A stretch of DNA of 64,000 nucleotides from Candidatus Poribacteria bacterium. Its GTDB lineage: Bacteria; Poribacteria; WGA-4E; WGA-3G. Under the pieces are notes generated by a model. The model was not told the origin of the DNA. It ran no database searches and saw only the letters and a list, made by a program, of their open reading frames with translations. The stretch covers positions 1 through 64,000 of the forward strand of contig JAGWBV010000040.1 in assembly GCA_021295715.1 (NCBI GenBank), written 5' to 3'. This document shows, one piece after another, positions 52,853-62,114 of this stretch. Both the position numbers and the translations under genes were made by a program. The first letter of the stretch is position 1, and every line of letters starts with the position of its first letter.

Positions 52853-54690
52853 CAACTTCCTCCTTCATTTGAGTTTTCCCCGTGAGTGTCCACAATATCG
52901 TTATTACGTAAGGCGCGTCTTTGGTTCGAGAGTTTCACCAATTCCTCAAGAGTTTCTCTTTCATCTGCCCCCTCAGCGAGTGCGTGCGATCGAACACGCT
53001 GTTCAAGATCTCGCAAAAGGAAATGCCGTAGTTTTTTAAGGCATCCGTCCACCCGTGCCTGTAGTAGGTTCGGTGGCGGTGTTCTCTGTAGAATTATACT
53101 TGAAATAAACGCACTGAGTTTTTCATCAGGGCATTCATTGATGAGGGCTTGGATATCTACAGTCTCGTCGTCTGTACAACCTTCCCACAGCAATTGTGCG
53201 ATGCTAACAAAATGAGGTTCCGTGAAACTCTGATAGTCAAATTGAGATTTGACATTAGAGATTAACGCTGGGCTTTGGATTAATGCTTCAATCAATTGAC
53301 GTTCAATTTGTGCGCGGGGTGTCAATCGTTGGTTATTTGTTTTCGTTCGCCGCTGCTGATCGGAAGTAGAGGTCTCCTTAAACCCCATGTCTCGCAATTC
53401 CTGCCAAAGTACCGATTCCTCCACATGGAGTTCCCTTGCGGTGTATTTGATGTATTCGCTCCGCTCTACCCGATTCTTGAGATTTAGGAGCGTCTCAACA
53501 ACCTCTTTGACGACCTGTGTTTTCACATCAATCCGATGAATGTCCTGCCGTTGGATGGCGGCTTGAATCTGAAATTCGATGAGATTTATCGCTTTGTCCG
53601 TGAATTCTGTGAACGCTGGTGCTCCATGTTTTCGCGTAAACGAATCTGGATCTTCGCCTGTAGGTAGCAGCGCAATACGCACCCGCAACCCTTCTGCAAG
53701 GAGTCGGTGCAATCCGCGTTGTGCCGCTTGGAAACCGGAGGCATCTCCGTCGTAGACAATGATAACTTCGGGAGCAAACCGCTTCAGTAGGTTCGCATGA
53801 TTTTCGCTCAACGAGGTCCCAGAGGACGCTACGACATTCTCAATTCCGGACTGAAAAAGCATCAAAACGTCCATATACCCCTCTACAAGAAGGACATGTT
53901 GCTTTTTGTAGATAGATTGGCGTGCCTTGTCGAGATTGTAAAGAATATTACTCTTATCGTAGAGAACTGTCGCCGGAGAATTCAGATACTTCGGTTGATG
54001 TTCTTCAGAGAGCGATCGTCCACCAAAACCGACGGGTATGCCGCGTTCATTGTTAATCGGAAAAAGCACCCTGTTCCAAAAACGATCCTGTGGACCCCGA
54101 TCTTCGTCACGAATCAGTCCGGCATCGATGAGTTGCTGTATCGTAAAACCTTTATCTGTAGCGACTTTAATAAGATCACGTCGTCCAGACTTGGCATAGC
54201 CCAACTCGAAGGAACGGAGCGTTTTCAATTGGACACCCCGGTGCTTGAGATACTGCCTCGCCGACGCACCCGCCCCATCAACCAGAAGTTGCTTGTGGTA
54301 GTGTTCCACAGCAAACCGGTTGAGATCTTCCAAAGTTGTGAACCTTTTTCGGTTCGCACTCCCCCGACTATCTTGGCTCGGTAGGTCAATATTCAGCCGA
54401 CCCGCTAACCACTCTACCGTCTCAATGAAGTTCTTACCTTCATGTTTTTGCACAAAAGAGATGACATTGCCACCCGTTTGACATCCAAAACAGTAGAACA
54501 TCTGCTTTTGCGGTGAGACCGTGAAGGAAGGGGTCTTTTCATCGTGAAACGGGCAGAGTCCCTTGTAATCTCGACCGGCAGGTCGCAGCGCGACACCGCA
54601 CTCGGAGATGACTTCAACAATGTCGCTTCGACTCCGAATCTCATCAATTGTTTCGCGTGGCACAGGGGCTCTTGTCTGCGGACTTTTCAC
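52852..54690 (-). CDS. dnaG: DNA primase
   Basis: 612 residues. CHC2 zinc motif: [20 protein letters not shown] followed by YCFGC. TOPRIM with [12 protein letters not shown] and [10 protein letters not shown], and a C-terminal helicase-binding region. The start is GTG at 54690 with an AGAGG-like SD. It shares TGATG with rpoD. Length is normal. A REP-like palindrome (54739-54765) and a 130-base gap separate it from mutS2 upstream. Confidence 0.96.
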   Translation of the reverse strand: MKSPQTRAPVPRETIDEIRSRSDIVEVISECGVALRPAGRDYKGLCPFHDEKTPSFTVSPQKQMFYCFGCQTGGNVISFVQKHEGKNFIETVEWLAGRLNIDLPSQDSRGSANRKRFTTLEDLNRFAVEHYHKQLLVDGAGASARQYLKHRGVQLKTLRSFELGYAKSGRRDLIKVATDKGFTIQQLIDAGLIRDEDRGPQDRFWNRVLFPINNERGIPVGFGGRSLSEEHQPKYLNSPATVLYDKSNILYNLDKARQSIYKKQHVLLVEGYMDVLMLFQSGIENVVASSGTSLSENHANLLKRFAPEVIIVYDGDASGFQAAQRGLHRLLAEGLRVRIALLPTGEDPDSFTRKHGAPAFTEFTDKAINLIEFQIQAAIQRQDIHRIDVKTQVVKEVVETLLNLKNRVERSEYIKYTARELHVEESVLWQELRDMGFKETSTSDQQRRTKTNNQRLTPRAQIERQLIEALIQSPALISNVKSQFDYQSFTEPHFVSIAQLLWEGCTDDETVDIQALINECPDEKLSAFISSIILQRTPPPNLLQARVDGCLKKLRHFLLRDLEQRVRSHALAEGADERETLEELVKLSNQRRALRNNDIVDTHGENSNEGGS

Positions 54691-54738
54691 GGTGAATCTG
54701 CCTCTAATGTATTAAGGTAAACCTATTCTTTCAAACCC

Positions 54739-54765
54739 AGTGCGGTTGGAAACCGCACCTACCAG
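54739..54765. repeat. REP-like palindrome upstream of dnaG
   Basis: GTGCGGTTGGAAACCGCACC followed by TACC, copy of the 32318 and 40903 elements, in the mutS2-dnaG gap. Confidence 0.7.
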
Positions 54766-54819
54766 TATGGTAACCATCAACGGTTAGGAACCACATCTAA
54801 TGGCAACTTGCTTAATATA

Positions 54820-57237
54820 CTACTCCTTGAATGTAACGATGGTTACGCCCTCACCGCCTTGGCTGAGTGGCGCGAACTGGTACTTGGTTACATGCGGATT
54901 CCCACGCAACTCGTCATGAACGGCTTTTCGCAATGCGCCGGTGCCTTTGCCGTGAAGAATCCGAACTGTCGGGAGACCCGCAAGATACGCATCATCAAGA
55001 TACTTATCGGTCAAGTCTAACGCCTCTTTTACAAGCAACCCTCGGATATTGAACTCACTACTGATTGTATTGGACTTACTATATTGAATATCGAGTACAG
55101 ACGTTGATAGGTTTGATGTTTCTTTTTTCGGGTGGACAGAATCGATTTCGTGGTAGGCAGCTTGCGTTTGCATATTCCCTACCAGAATCTGAAGTGGCGT
55201 TTTACCGCGCGGTTTAATAGCCGTGACTTCTCCAAATCGGTTAAGCTTCTTGACTCTGACCTTATCACCGACGTTAACTTTGAGTTTCGGTTGGTTAGAT
55301 TGTTTTTTCGGGGGTTCTTTTTTCAGTGATTTTTTCGCAGCCTCTATCTCTGAAAAAGCGTTTCGGATACTATTTTTAGAGGCTTGTTGTTTCCGAATAT
55401 CACCGACGAGTTTCTCTACGGTTTTGCGTGCGTTGGCGACGATGTCGCGAGCCTCGCTCTCAGCCTGCTGTTTTAAGGTGTTCCGTTGTGTTTCAAGGGT
55501 TTGAAGGAGGTGTGTATGTTTCTCGGATGCGACCTCAGCTTCTCGAATCTTATCGTGCAGGAGTGCGCGTTCTGTTTCCAATTCATCTTGTGTTTGCTGC
55601 AAACGCACGAGAAGGTCTTCAACCGCCACGTTATTATTGCCTAAATGCGTTTGTGCTTCATCAAGAATGTCAGAAGGGATTCCGAGTTGCGAGGCGATTT
55701 TTATGGCATTGCTACTTCCGGGTATACCTATCTGGAGTCGGTAGGTCGGACGTAGGGTCGTCCAATCGAACTCCATTGAAGCGTTTTCCATAGTTTGTTG
55801 TGTATGGGCATACGCCTTGAGCGCGCCATAGTGCGTCGTGACGATGGTATTTACTTCTCTATCACCGAGCCAATCAAGGAGTGCCATACCGAGAGCCGTC
55901 CCTTCGCTCGGATCCGTTCCAGCACCGATCTCGTCCAGCAACACAAGTGAGTATTCAGCATGCTCGATTTTCCGAAGCATCTCCGCAATCTTCGTGATAT
56001 GTGAGGAGAAGGTACTCAAACTCTGTTCTATGCCTTGGTCATCGCCGATGTCAGCAAAGATCTGGTCGAAGATAGCGACCTGACTCCCGTGTTCCGCTGG
56101 AATATGTAAGCCGGATTGTGCCATGAGCGTCAGTAGCCCGACTGTTTTGAGAACAACAGTTTTACCACCGGTATTCGGACCCGTGATAACCAGCGTATTG
56201 AACGTTTTGCCGAGATGAACGTTTGTCGGCACAACATCTGTCGGTAGATCCGCGCTTCTCTCCGAATCGGAATCTGACGGACGCTCGTTCTGAAGATGGA
56301 ACTCCAACAAGGGGTGCCGTGCTTCAATTAATTTTACGACACCGCGGGTATTCAATTTCGGTTCGACAGCGTCTAACGCCAAGCTAAAACGTGCCTTTGC
56401 GTTCAAAAAATCGAATTCCGCTAACAGATCGAGCGACAGTTCCAATTCGTGTAGGTTATTTCGCACGCGGTCGGTGAGGTCGAGGAGGATGCGTCGAATT
56501 TCACGGTGTTCGGCTTCAGCGGCTTCATGGAGCGCGTTGTTCATCTGGACGATTTCCAACGGTTCTACGAAAAATGTAGCACCGCTTGTGGATTGCCCCT
56601 GAACGACGCCTCGAAAAGATGAGCGTGCTTCCTGTTTTATTGGAATGACATACCGATTGTTTCGAGAGGTGATGATCTGTTCCTGAATTGCTTTCTGATG
56701 CTCCGGTGAACGCAGCGTCGCTTCGAGTTTTTGGTGTATATTTTCACGAAGGCGCGACAATTTCCGACGGATGGTGCGCAACTCAGGGCTTGCGCGATCC
56801 AACAACATTCCCTCAGCATCGATGCAATGACGGATCGCCTCAACTAATTCTGGAAACACCGGCAGTGCATCGACAATGGCAAAGAGATTGGGAAATTCCT
56901 CTCGATCGCGTTTCTTAAAGGTACGATGGATGTCTTCGGGAATCTGTGCGACCTTTCGGACATCAAGAAGTTCCTCAGCATCTAAAAAGGCACCTGTCTT
57001 CGCAGCATGGGTTAGCGATTTGCGGATATCCTTTAAACCGTTCAGCGGGATTCCACCGTAAACTTGATGAAAGAATTTCGTTTCACTGCACAACGTGAGT
57101 AGATAGCGGACTTTATCGACATCAGAAGAGGGCGCGAGGGTGTCAACACGCGCCGTTCCGAGTTGAGAAGCGGTGTACTTTTTCAAAAGTGCACGAATTT
57201 TGTCATATTCTAATGCTTTTTCAACACTGGCTAACAC
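54820..57237 (-). CDS. mutS2: Endonuclease MutS2
   Basis: 805 residues. Core ATPase with Walker A GPNTGGKTVVLKTVGLLTL and ABC-like LLDEIGAGTDPSEGTALGMA, a coiled-coil region, a basic linker (KKEPPKKQSNQPKLKVNVGD), and a C-terminal Smr domain with LDLTDKYLDDAYLAG and HGKGTGALRKAV. Complete plan. Start is GTG at 57237, preceded by a CCGCAAGGAACAATTAAAAA element that carries an SD-like CAAGGA. It suppresses recombination or, in other species, rescues collided ribosomes. Confidence 0.95.
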   Translation of the reverse strand: MLASVEKALEYDKIRALLKKYTASQLGTARVDTLAPSSDVDKVRYLLTLCSETKFFHQVYGGIPLNGLKDIRKSLTHAAKTGAFLDAEELLDVRKVAQIPEDIHRTFKKRDREEFPNLFAIVDALPVFPELVEAIRHCIDAEGMLLDRASPELRTIRRKLSRLRENIHQKLEATLRSPEHQKAIQEQIITSRNNRYVIPIKQEARSSFRGVVQGQSTSGATFFVEPLEIVQMNNALHEAAEAEHREIRRILLDLTDRVRNNLHELELSLDLLAEFDFLNAKARFSLALDAVEPKLNTRGVVKLIEARHPLLEFHLQNERPSDSDSERSADLPTDVVPTNVHLGKTFNTLVITGPNTGGKTVVLKTVGLLTLMAQSGLHIPAEHGSQVAIFDQIFADIGDDQGIEQSLSTFSSHITKIAEMLRKIEHAEYSLVLLDEIGAGTDPSEGTALGMALLDWLGDREVNTIVTTHYGALKAYAHTQQTMENASMEFDWTTLRPTYRLQIGIPGSSNAIKIASQLGIPSDILDEAQTHLGNNNVAVEDLLVRLQQTQDELETERALLHDKIREAEVASEKHTHLLQTLETQRNTLKQQAESEARDIVANARKTVEKLVGDIRKQQASKNSIRNAFSEIEAAKKSLKKEPPKKQSNQPKLKVNVGDKVRVKKLNRFGEVTAIKPRGKTPLQILVGNMQTQAAYHEIDSVHPKKETSNLSTSVLDIQYSKSNTISSEFNIRGLLVKEALDLTDKYLDDAYLAGLPTVRILHGKGTGALRKAVHDELRGNPHVTKYQFAPLSQGGEGVTIVTFKE

Positions 57238-57240
57238 TTT

Positions 57241-57345
57241 TTAATTGTTCCTTGCGGTTCGGTCAGGTGGGTTTGACAGATAAAGTGCCTCTCCGTAGAC
57301 CCGCCTGCGCCGTTGTTCCAGGCTACGTTTTTACTTATACCTTGC
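57241..57345. repeat. Repeat cluster upstream of mutS2
   Basis: CCTTGCGGTTCGGTCAGGTG then AAGTGCCT, and the inverse GCCTGCGCCGTTGTTCCAGG. The same two modules, with the first in the same orientation and the second inverted, lie at 14249-14395 before lptD. Confidence 0.65.
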
Positions 57346-57404
57346 GGAAACCTTTATGAGGCGAAACCCTCTTAACCGACGGCTGATGGCTGACTGCTGA
57401 CTGC

Positions 57405-58427
57405 TTAATAATTCTTGTGCTTAAGGTTACCCCATGTCGTGACTAACTTCTCTTGCGGTTCAACCGGCAATATCTGCCCATCCCGCAACCAAGCAATGAC
57501 AAAAACGCTACCATCTACCTCGACGATGACTTCGGTTTCTTGGGTAGCAAATTCATAGAGATAGATGGAACCCCATCGAGAATACGCTATATAGTCTCCT
57601 TCAGGTGCCCAATCTGCCCAATACCCGGTGGCTTTGTCCACATCAAACAGTGTCTCAATTGCTTTGGTTTCAACATCGATTGTGCAGAACGTATCGAACT
57701 CTCTGTTCCATCTCAGGAAGAGGATGCGTTGTCCATCGGGTGCCCACACAGGATAGAAATCTTTATGGAGTTCGGTCAAAATTTCTATCTCTTTGGTTTC
57801 AACGTCTAAGAGGTAGAGGTATTCCAACCAACCCGGTCTCGAAAGCGAAAAGGCGAGTCGTTTGCTATTCGGCGACCAGGACATTCCCCAAAATGAGTAG
57901 GGCCATCCTTGGTGTGGCACTGCTGTCATGGCCTCCATCTCTCCGGTCTCGATATCCATTACCCAAATCTGGTTTTCTTGCGGAAGCTGGTTTATCGTCC
58001 AACCGTTGAAAGCGAGTTTTTTGCCATTGGGAGAAACCGAAAGAAACCGATACGTGCCAGCTGATGGCGTAATGAGTTTCTTGTTCTTGGGATTTTCGGG
58101 ATTCACGGAATAAACATTAGAGTGCCCAGCGTCCCGTTGGATGAAATAAAGGAGATCTCCGTTCGGACCCCACGAAGGATACATACCTTTGAGGTTCAGG
58201 GCGGTCGCTCTAAAATCCTTAGTGCCTGTGATTGATGTCGTATAGAGATTCCAATCGAAGCGTCCGAGATTTTCATCGAATCCGTTGACTGCATACGCCA
58301 AGTTTCCTGATAGTGCAGCTTCACCCAACGATGCAAAAGGGATGAGGGTTAAAAAAAGTGCTCCCAAAAGAATAAATCCAACGGTTTTGGAAGCAAAAAA
58401 GGGCGGACGACAATATTTATAAAACAT
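57405..58427 (-). CDS. TolB-like secreted beta-propeller with C-terminal tag
   Basis: 340 residues. Signal segment (FFASKTVGFILLGALFLTLI), then WD40-like PD40 blades: YPSWGPNGDLLYFIQRDAGH, FLSVSPNGKKLAFNGWTINQ, YPVWAPDGQRILFLRW, WADWAPEGDYIAYSRWGSIY. This is the TolB/PD40 propeller type. The protein ends EPQEKLVTTWGNLKHKNY, a variant of the KL(A/V)T-W tag of the LamG and concanavalin-like proteins here. The stop is close to GTCAGC-type repeats. Likely an envelope protein; ligand unknown. Confidence 0.8.
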   Translation of the reverse strand: MFYKYCRPPFFASKTVGFILLGALFLTLIPFASLGEAALSGNLAYAVNGFDENLGRFDWNLYTTSITGTKDFRATALNLKGMYPSWGPNGDLLYFIQRDAGHSNVYSVNPENPKNKKLITPSAGTYRFLSVSPNGKKLAFNGWTINQLPQENQIWVMDIETGEMEAMTAVPHQGWPYSFWGMSWSPNSKRLAFSLSRPGWLEYLYLLDVETKEIEILTELHKDFYPVWAPDGQRILFLRWNREFDTFCTIDVETKAIETLFDVDKATGYWADWAPEGDYIAYSRWGSIYLYEFATQETEVIVEVDGSVFVIAWLRDGQILPVEPQEKLVTTWGNLKHKNY

Positions 58428-58477
58428 TATTGCTGCTCCTTAATTAAGGATAGAAAAATTGTTGGTAAAACTACAAA

Positions 58478-59581
58478 TTATTGGGCAGTCCCAAGGCGTT
58501 TGTAATGGAGCAGCGCGTTCTCATAGAGGCGGCGACTTAACCCCAGTTTTTCAAGTTCAACAACCGAAGCGTAACTGTAGAGTGCTGAGCTTTCTCTCCC
58601 TTCGTCGTCGGCACGGCGGGCGTTTTGAACGTTATTGATGAGTGCGATTGCTTCTTTTTCAAAACTTCCAATCTGCTTTCGGAGTTCCGTGGACAATCCA
58701 CCTTGAATGTCTTTGTTGACTTTGTAGGTGCGAATCGCGTCGGTGTAGGCGACATAAGCGTCATAGTAACGCTTTTCGTTCTCCAGTTTTTCCGCATTTG
58801 AGAGATCCAACGTTTCACCCATGGCAGCGATAACAACTTTTGCGTCTTCAATGACTTCAAGGCTTTTTTGAGCAAGTCCTGCTTCAAGTGTCGTCCGGAA
58901 TTCATCCAAGATCTCTTTATATGCGGCACGCGCGCTCTCGGTGTCCCCCAACTTTTCATAAACAATTGCCTGATTAAATTTGGCTTCGGCAAGCACAAAT
59001 TTCCGGATCTCTGGTGAGAGTGCTGGTGTCGGGGGGAATGCTTTTGCCTGATAGGCATCAACGGCTTTTGCGTAGTCGCCTTCCTGTTCGTAGGTGTTGC
59101 CTATTGCCTTCTGTGCGTACAGGCTGTACATCTGATTTTCGGGTTGATGGTTCGCAATAATCTGTTGGAATTGTGAACGTGCTTCTGCGTAGTTACCCTG
59201 ATAATAGAGTGAACTTGCGTATTGATACCGTGCTTTGTCAGCGAAAGCGGTATTCGGATATTTCTCAAAGACCTGTTGAAGTTGCGTCTGTGCGGTTGGG
59301 AGAGATTCCTCACTTTCCGCTAATTTGTCGGCATCAAAAAGGCTTTCCTCGGTGGTTCGATAGGTTTCCGTGGCTTCACGCAGTGCCATCGTTGCTTCGG
59401 CGCGACTGTTTTTCTGATTCTGATAATATGCCGCATAGCCGGCGACAGCAATAATGACTACCCCCACCGCAATAACGATGGTTCGCAGATTCTCTTTCAG
59501 GAACTGGTAGATTTTCAGAAGCCCTTCAATAAATTTATCTTCTTGGATTTCTTCTTTCGTCAATCGTTGATCTCGTGCCAT
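58478..59581 (-). CDS. TPR-containing membrane-anchored protein
   Basis: 367 residues. A charged N-terminus precedes one transmembrane helix (TIVIAVGVVIIAVAGYAAYY, about 35-54). Then about six TPR-like helices: FADKARYQYASSLYYQGNYA, YAQKAIGNTYEQEGDYAKAV, AEAKFNQAIVYEKLGDTESA. This plan matches YfgM or YbgF-like assembly factors. The ATG at 59581 has GAGGA upstream. It is the first protein gene downstream of tRNA-Gly, same strand. Confidence 0.82.
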   Translation of the reverse strand: MARDQRLTKEEIQEDKFIEGLLKIYQFLKENLRTIVIAVGVVIIAVAGYAAYYQNQKNSRAEATMALREATETYRTTEESLFDADKLAESEESLPTAQTQLQQVFEKYPNTAFADKARYQYASSLYYQGNYAEARSQFQQIIANHQPENQMYSLYAQKAIGNTYEQEGDYAKAVDAYQAKAFPPTPALSPEIRKFVLAEAKFNQAIVYEKLGDTESARAAYKEILDEFRTTLEAGLAQKSLEVIEDAKVVIAAMGETLDLSNAEKLENEKRYYDAYVAYTDAIRTYKVNKDIQGGLSTELRKQIGSFEKEAIALINNVQNARRADDEGRESSALYSYASVVELEKLGLSRRLYENALLHYKRLGTAQ

Positions 59582-59624
59582 GGATTTCCTCAATTTTTGG
59601 CGATTTTTTCAGTCAAACTATTTA

Positions 59625-59696
59625 AGCGGGTGACGGGAATTGAACCCGCGACCCTCAGCTTGGGAAGCTGACGCTCTACCGCTGAGCTACACCCGC
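59625..59696 (-). tRNA. tRNA-Gly (CCC anticodon)
   Basis: 72 bases, minus strand. Acceptor GCGGGTG pairs with CACCCGC; anticodon arm CAGCT-TCCCA-AGCTG gives CCC; T-loop GGTTCAATTCC is regular. CCA is not encoded. A strong promoter lies 10 bases upstream. Confidence 0.93.
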
Positions 59697-59705
59697 ATTA
59701 ATGGT

Positions 59706-59734
59706 ATTATACCATATCCTTTCGGCGTTGTCAA
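59706..59734 (-). promoter_or_regulatory. Sigma70 promoter of tRNA-Gly
   Basis: Minus strand TTGACA (59729-59734), 17-base spacer, TATAAT (59706-59711), 10 bases before the mature tRNA. Full consensus at both boxes. Confidence 0.9.
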
Positions 59735-59863
59735 TGTTGTGAAAATAAAATGAAAAGCGGGCGTTGGCAGGGTAGAGAATCGGGGTTTGAAAGTGTCGCC
59801 AGATGCCCGCTTTTCCGTAGGTTGAGGCGCGCGGGGCGTGCAGTCCCGGTTCCTCTGGAATGT

Positions 59864-60331
59864 CTATTGCAATTTGTCCAGTTCGCCGAGAACTTGCGCA
59901 GCTGACAACGTATTGTCGGGAGGTGCCGCTTCGACGTGTTTGAAGGCGATATTTCCAGACGTATCAATAATAATGACACCGCGTGTGGTAATACCGACAT
60001 CTTCGATTGCCATACCGAACGCCTTAGAAACCGCAAGGTTCATATCTGCGAGGAGCGGGAAATCGACACCACCCAGCACTTCACTCCATGCCTTATGGGC
60101 AAACGTTGAATCACGATTGATTGCGATGACTTCAGCGCCTTTGGCTTGAATCGCCGACAAACTTTCGTTGAAATCTGGCACCTGTTCAGCACAGACCGGG
60201 GAAAAAGCGAGTGGATAGAAAAGCACGACTAAATTTTTGCCTGAATAGTCGCTCAATGAAACTTCAACATCTTCTTGGTTGACTGCACCTGTAAGCGTGA
60301 AATCCGGTGCAGCACTTCCTACATCTGCCAT
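59864..60331 (-). CDS. Peroxiredoxin (AhpC/TSA family)
   Basis: 155-residue thiol peroxidase. VLFYPLAFSPVCAEQVPDF carries the peroxidatic Cys in the P-x-x-x-(T/S)-x-x-C setting; RDSTFAHKAWSE and GGVDFPLLADMNLAVSKAFG are standard; Arg in TTRGVIIID. No second conserved Cys is visible, so it appears to be a 1-Cys type. AGGAGG lies 6 bases before the ATG. Monocistronic. Confidence 0.92.
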   Translation of the reverse strand: MADVGSAAPDFTLTGAVNQEDVEVSLSDYSGKNLVVLFYPLAFSPVCAEQVPDFNESLSAIQAKGAEVIAINRDSTFAHKAWSEVLGGVDFPLLADMNLAVSKAFGMAIEDVGITTRGVIIIDTSGNIAFKHVEAAPPDNTLSAAQVLGELDKLQ

Positions 60332-60451
60332 GAAATTCCTCCTATGTGCGCTTGAAAAACGCGTCTAAATCATGAGAGTTTTCTTTTATCAAACTCACGT
60401 TATGTTATATTCACGTTAGGGACGTTCATTTGGTTACTGAAACGCGTAAGT

Positions 60452-61135
60452 TTATTTTCTCTTTAAGGCTGCCCATGATGTTGCGAGTTTCCCTCTCGGT
60501 TCAATTGCCGTCAGAGAGGCAGTCGTAGAACCGTTCACAGCGACATCATCGAAACTCGCTTGTGTATCCCATGTCCAGACCCCGACTTGCCCAACGGGAT
60601 ACGCGTCATCAAAAAAGACACCCTGTTCTATATCGTTAATAGCAACCGCGATGCGACTGCCTTCAACGACAACGCGGAGTGTGAACCACGCATTGCGCGT
60701 AATCGTCAGTCCGATAGGTTCAATGTCGTGTTCGATTTCATCGCGTGCTTCAAATCCGTCTTTAAAGGCGGTGCTGCGTTTGTGTCGCCACAACTCAGAC
60801 TTGTTCTCTTTCGGACAGATGAGGTACACATAATACTCAAACTCATTTTGTGCCCGGAAGACGATACCACCCCAGTGTCCGTCATCAACACGAACCTTTG
60901 CTTCCAGCGTGTGGTCTGCCCATTCTACGCCATCAACCAATGCCTTCTGGGCTTCACCCCAGCGCATTGTTTGTTTATAGATGCCTTCTTGGACTTCCCA
61001 ACTGCCGTTCGCGGGCACCCAATCGTGGGCATCGTCGTCAAATGTCCAAACGTGCTCTTCAGCAGTCGCAAGCGGAACGATATAAATACTGATGCCCATT
61101 AGAAGGAGTGCAAGTCGAACTTTCATAACGTTCAT
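60452..61135 (-). CDS. Secreted concanavalin-like (DUF1080-like) protein with C-terminal tag
   Basis: 227 residues. Signal peptide (VRLALLLMGISIYIVPLATA). The body matches the laminarinase-like/DUF1080 beta-sandwich: HVWTFDDDAHDWVPANGSWE, LEAKVRVDDGHWGGIVFRAQ, YYVYLICPKENKSELWRH, GSRIAVAINDIEQGVFFDDA, GQVGVWTWDTQASFDDVAVN. It ends AIEPRGKLATSWAALKRK, the shared tag. The next gene upstream (61213) also carries the tag. Start chosen at ATG 61135; no strong SD. Likely glycan-binding. Confidence 0.82.
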   Translation of the reverse strand: MNVMKVRLALLLMGISIYIVPLATAEEHVWTFDDDAHDWVPANGSWEVQEGIYKQTMRWGEAQKALVDGVEWADHTLEAKVRVDDGHWGGIVFRAQNEFEYYVYLICPKENKSELWRHKRSTAFKDGFEARDEIEHDIEPIGLTITRNAWFTLRVVVEGSRIAVAINDIEQGVFFDDAYPVGQVGVWTWDTQASFDDVAVNGSTTASLTAIEPRGKLATSWAALKRK

Positions 61136-61212
61136 CACGGTCAGAAACTACCGCTAACCTAATCTGAAATAGGGCGAATCCACTTCGGTTTCGCCCTACA
61201 ATTAATAAGAAC

Positions 61213-61980
61213 CTATTTCCGTTTAAGTTTTGCCCACTGCGTAGCGAGTTTCCCTTGAGGGTCAACATCGAGCGTCCCGATTTCCATCTCATTCACTTCA
61301 TCCGCAGTCAACGCGACGGAGTAAATTCGGGATTCTTCAATGTGTGCGTTCAGGTCTCCGGGACCGCCGAGTCCGTTTGTATGCCGTTTTCCCCAAATGA
61401 TTTCAGCATCACCTGTGGGCCAGGTTTTGATCTCGCCTTTCTCATAACTCCCAAGGCTCTCACCGTTACGGTATCCCGTAATCTTGTAAGTTCCACCCTT
61501 ATCTTCGTAAGTGAAGGCTAAATAGACCATTTCGCCTTCTTTCTTTTCATTGTGTGCTTTCGGGAAGTCCTCAGTGCGATGGAACCAACTGCTTCCAGAC
61601 ATCCATTGATTCGGTTGGCGTTCCGCATAGACAATCGCGTTAAATTGGTCCTCTGTGGCTTTATCTAACGTGAGTGCTGAGCCTTTCGTTGCGGCGAGGT
61701 TGTCAAGAGCAACCCATGTCATCAGGGTTTTCTCTTCAATGTCGGGTCCGCTGTATTCGAGTGCGTGTGCCCATTTTCCGGTCTCAACAATCAGCTGACC
61801 GTCTTTGAGCTCGGCACCGTGGAGTGCTATATCGTCCCAGTTCCCGATCTCGTCTTTTTCGCTATCAAATAGCCACCATCCAAGTAGGTTGTCTGCTTGA
61901 GCGTCCTGTGCGAAGACTGCCGGTGTAGATAGACCTAACACCAACAGAATAGCACAGATGTAATAGACTTTTACTCTCAT
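61213..61980 (-). CDS. Secreted LamG-like protein with C-terminal tag
   Basis: 255 residues. Signal peptide (MRVKVYYICAILLVLGLSTP). LamG-like body: NLLGWWLFDSEKDEIGNWDD, TGKWAHALEYSGPDIEEKTL, SALTLDKATEDQFNAIVYAE and IEESRIYSVALTADEVNEME. The end is DVDPQGKLATQWAKLKRK, the shared tag. ATG at 61980 has GAGGAG 9 bases upstream; the longer frame is rejected. Promoter at 62086-62114. Pairs with the downstream concanavalin-like gene. Confidence 0.83.
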   Translation of the reverse strand: MRVKVYYICAILLVLGLSTPAVFAQDAQADNLLGWWLFDSEKDEIGNWDDIALHGAELKDGQLIVETGKWAHALEYSGPDIEEKTLMTWVALDNLAATKGSALTLDKATEDQFNAIVYAERQPNQWMSGSSWFHRTEDFPKAHNEKKEGEMVYLAFTYEDKGGTYKITGYRNGESLGSYEKGEIKTWPTGDAEIIWGKRHTNGLGGPGDLNAHIEESRIYSVALTADEVNEMEIGTLDVDPQGKLATQWAKLKRK

Positions 61981-62085
61981 TGTGAATTGCTCCTCTTTGG
62001 GTTCGGGTTGAGGTTCAACGCGAGTAGATTTCCTCAAGGACAGAAAACAGATTATGCTTCCACCCGCATAGGTAAATTATATACA

Positions 62086-62114
62086 ATTATAACACATCAT
62101 TGAAACAAAAGCAA
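62086..62114 (-). promoter_or_regulatory. Promoter of the LamG-like gene
   Basis: Minus strand TTGCTT (62109-62114), 17-base spacer, TATAAT (62086-62091), about 105 bases upstream of the start codon. Confidence 0.6.
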
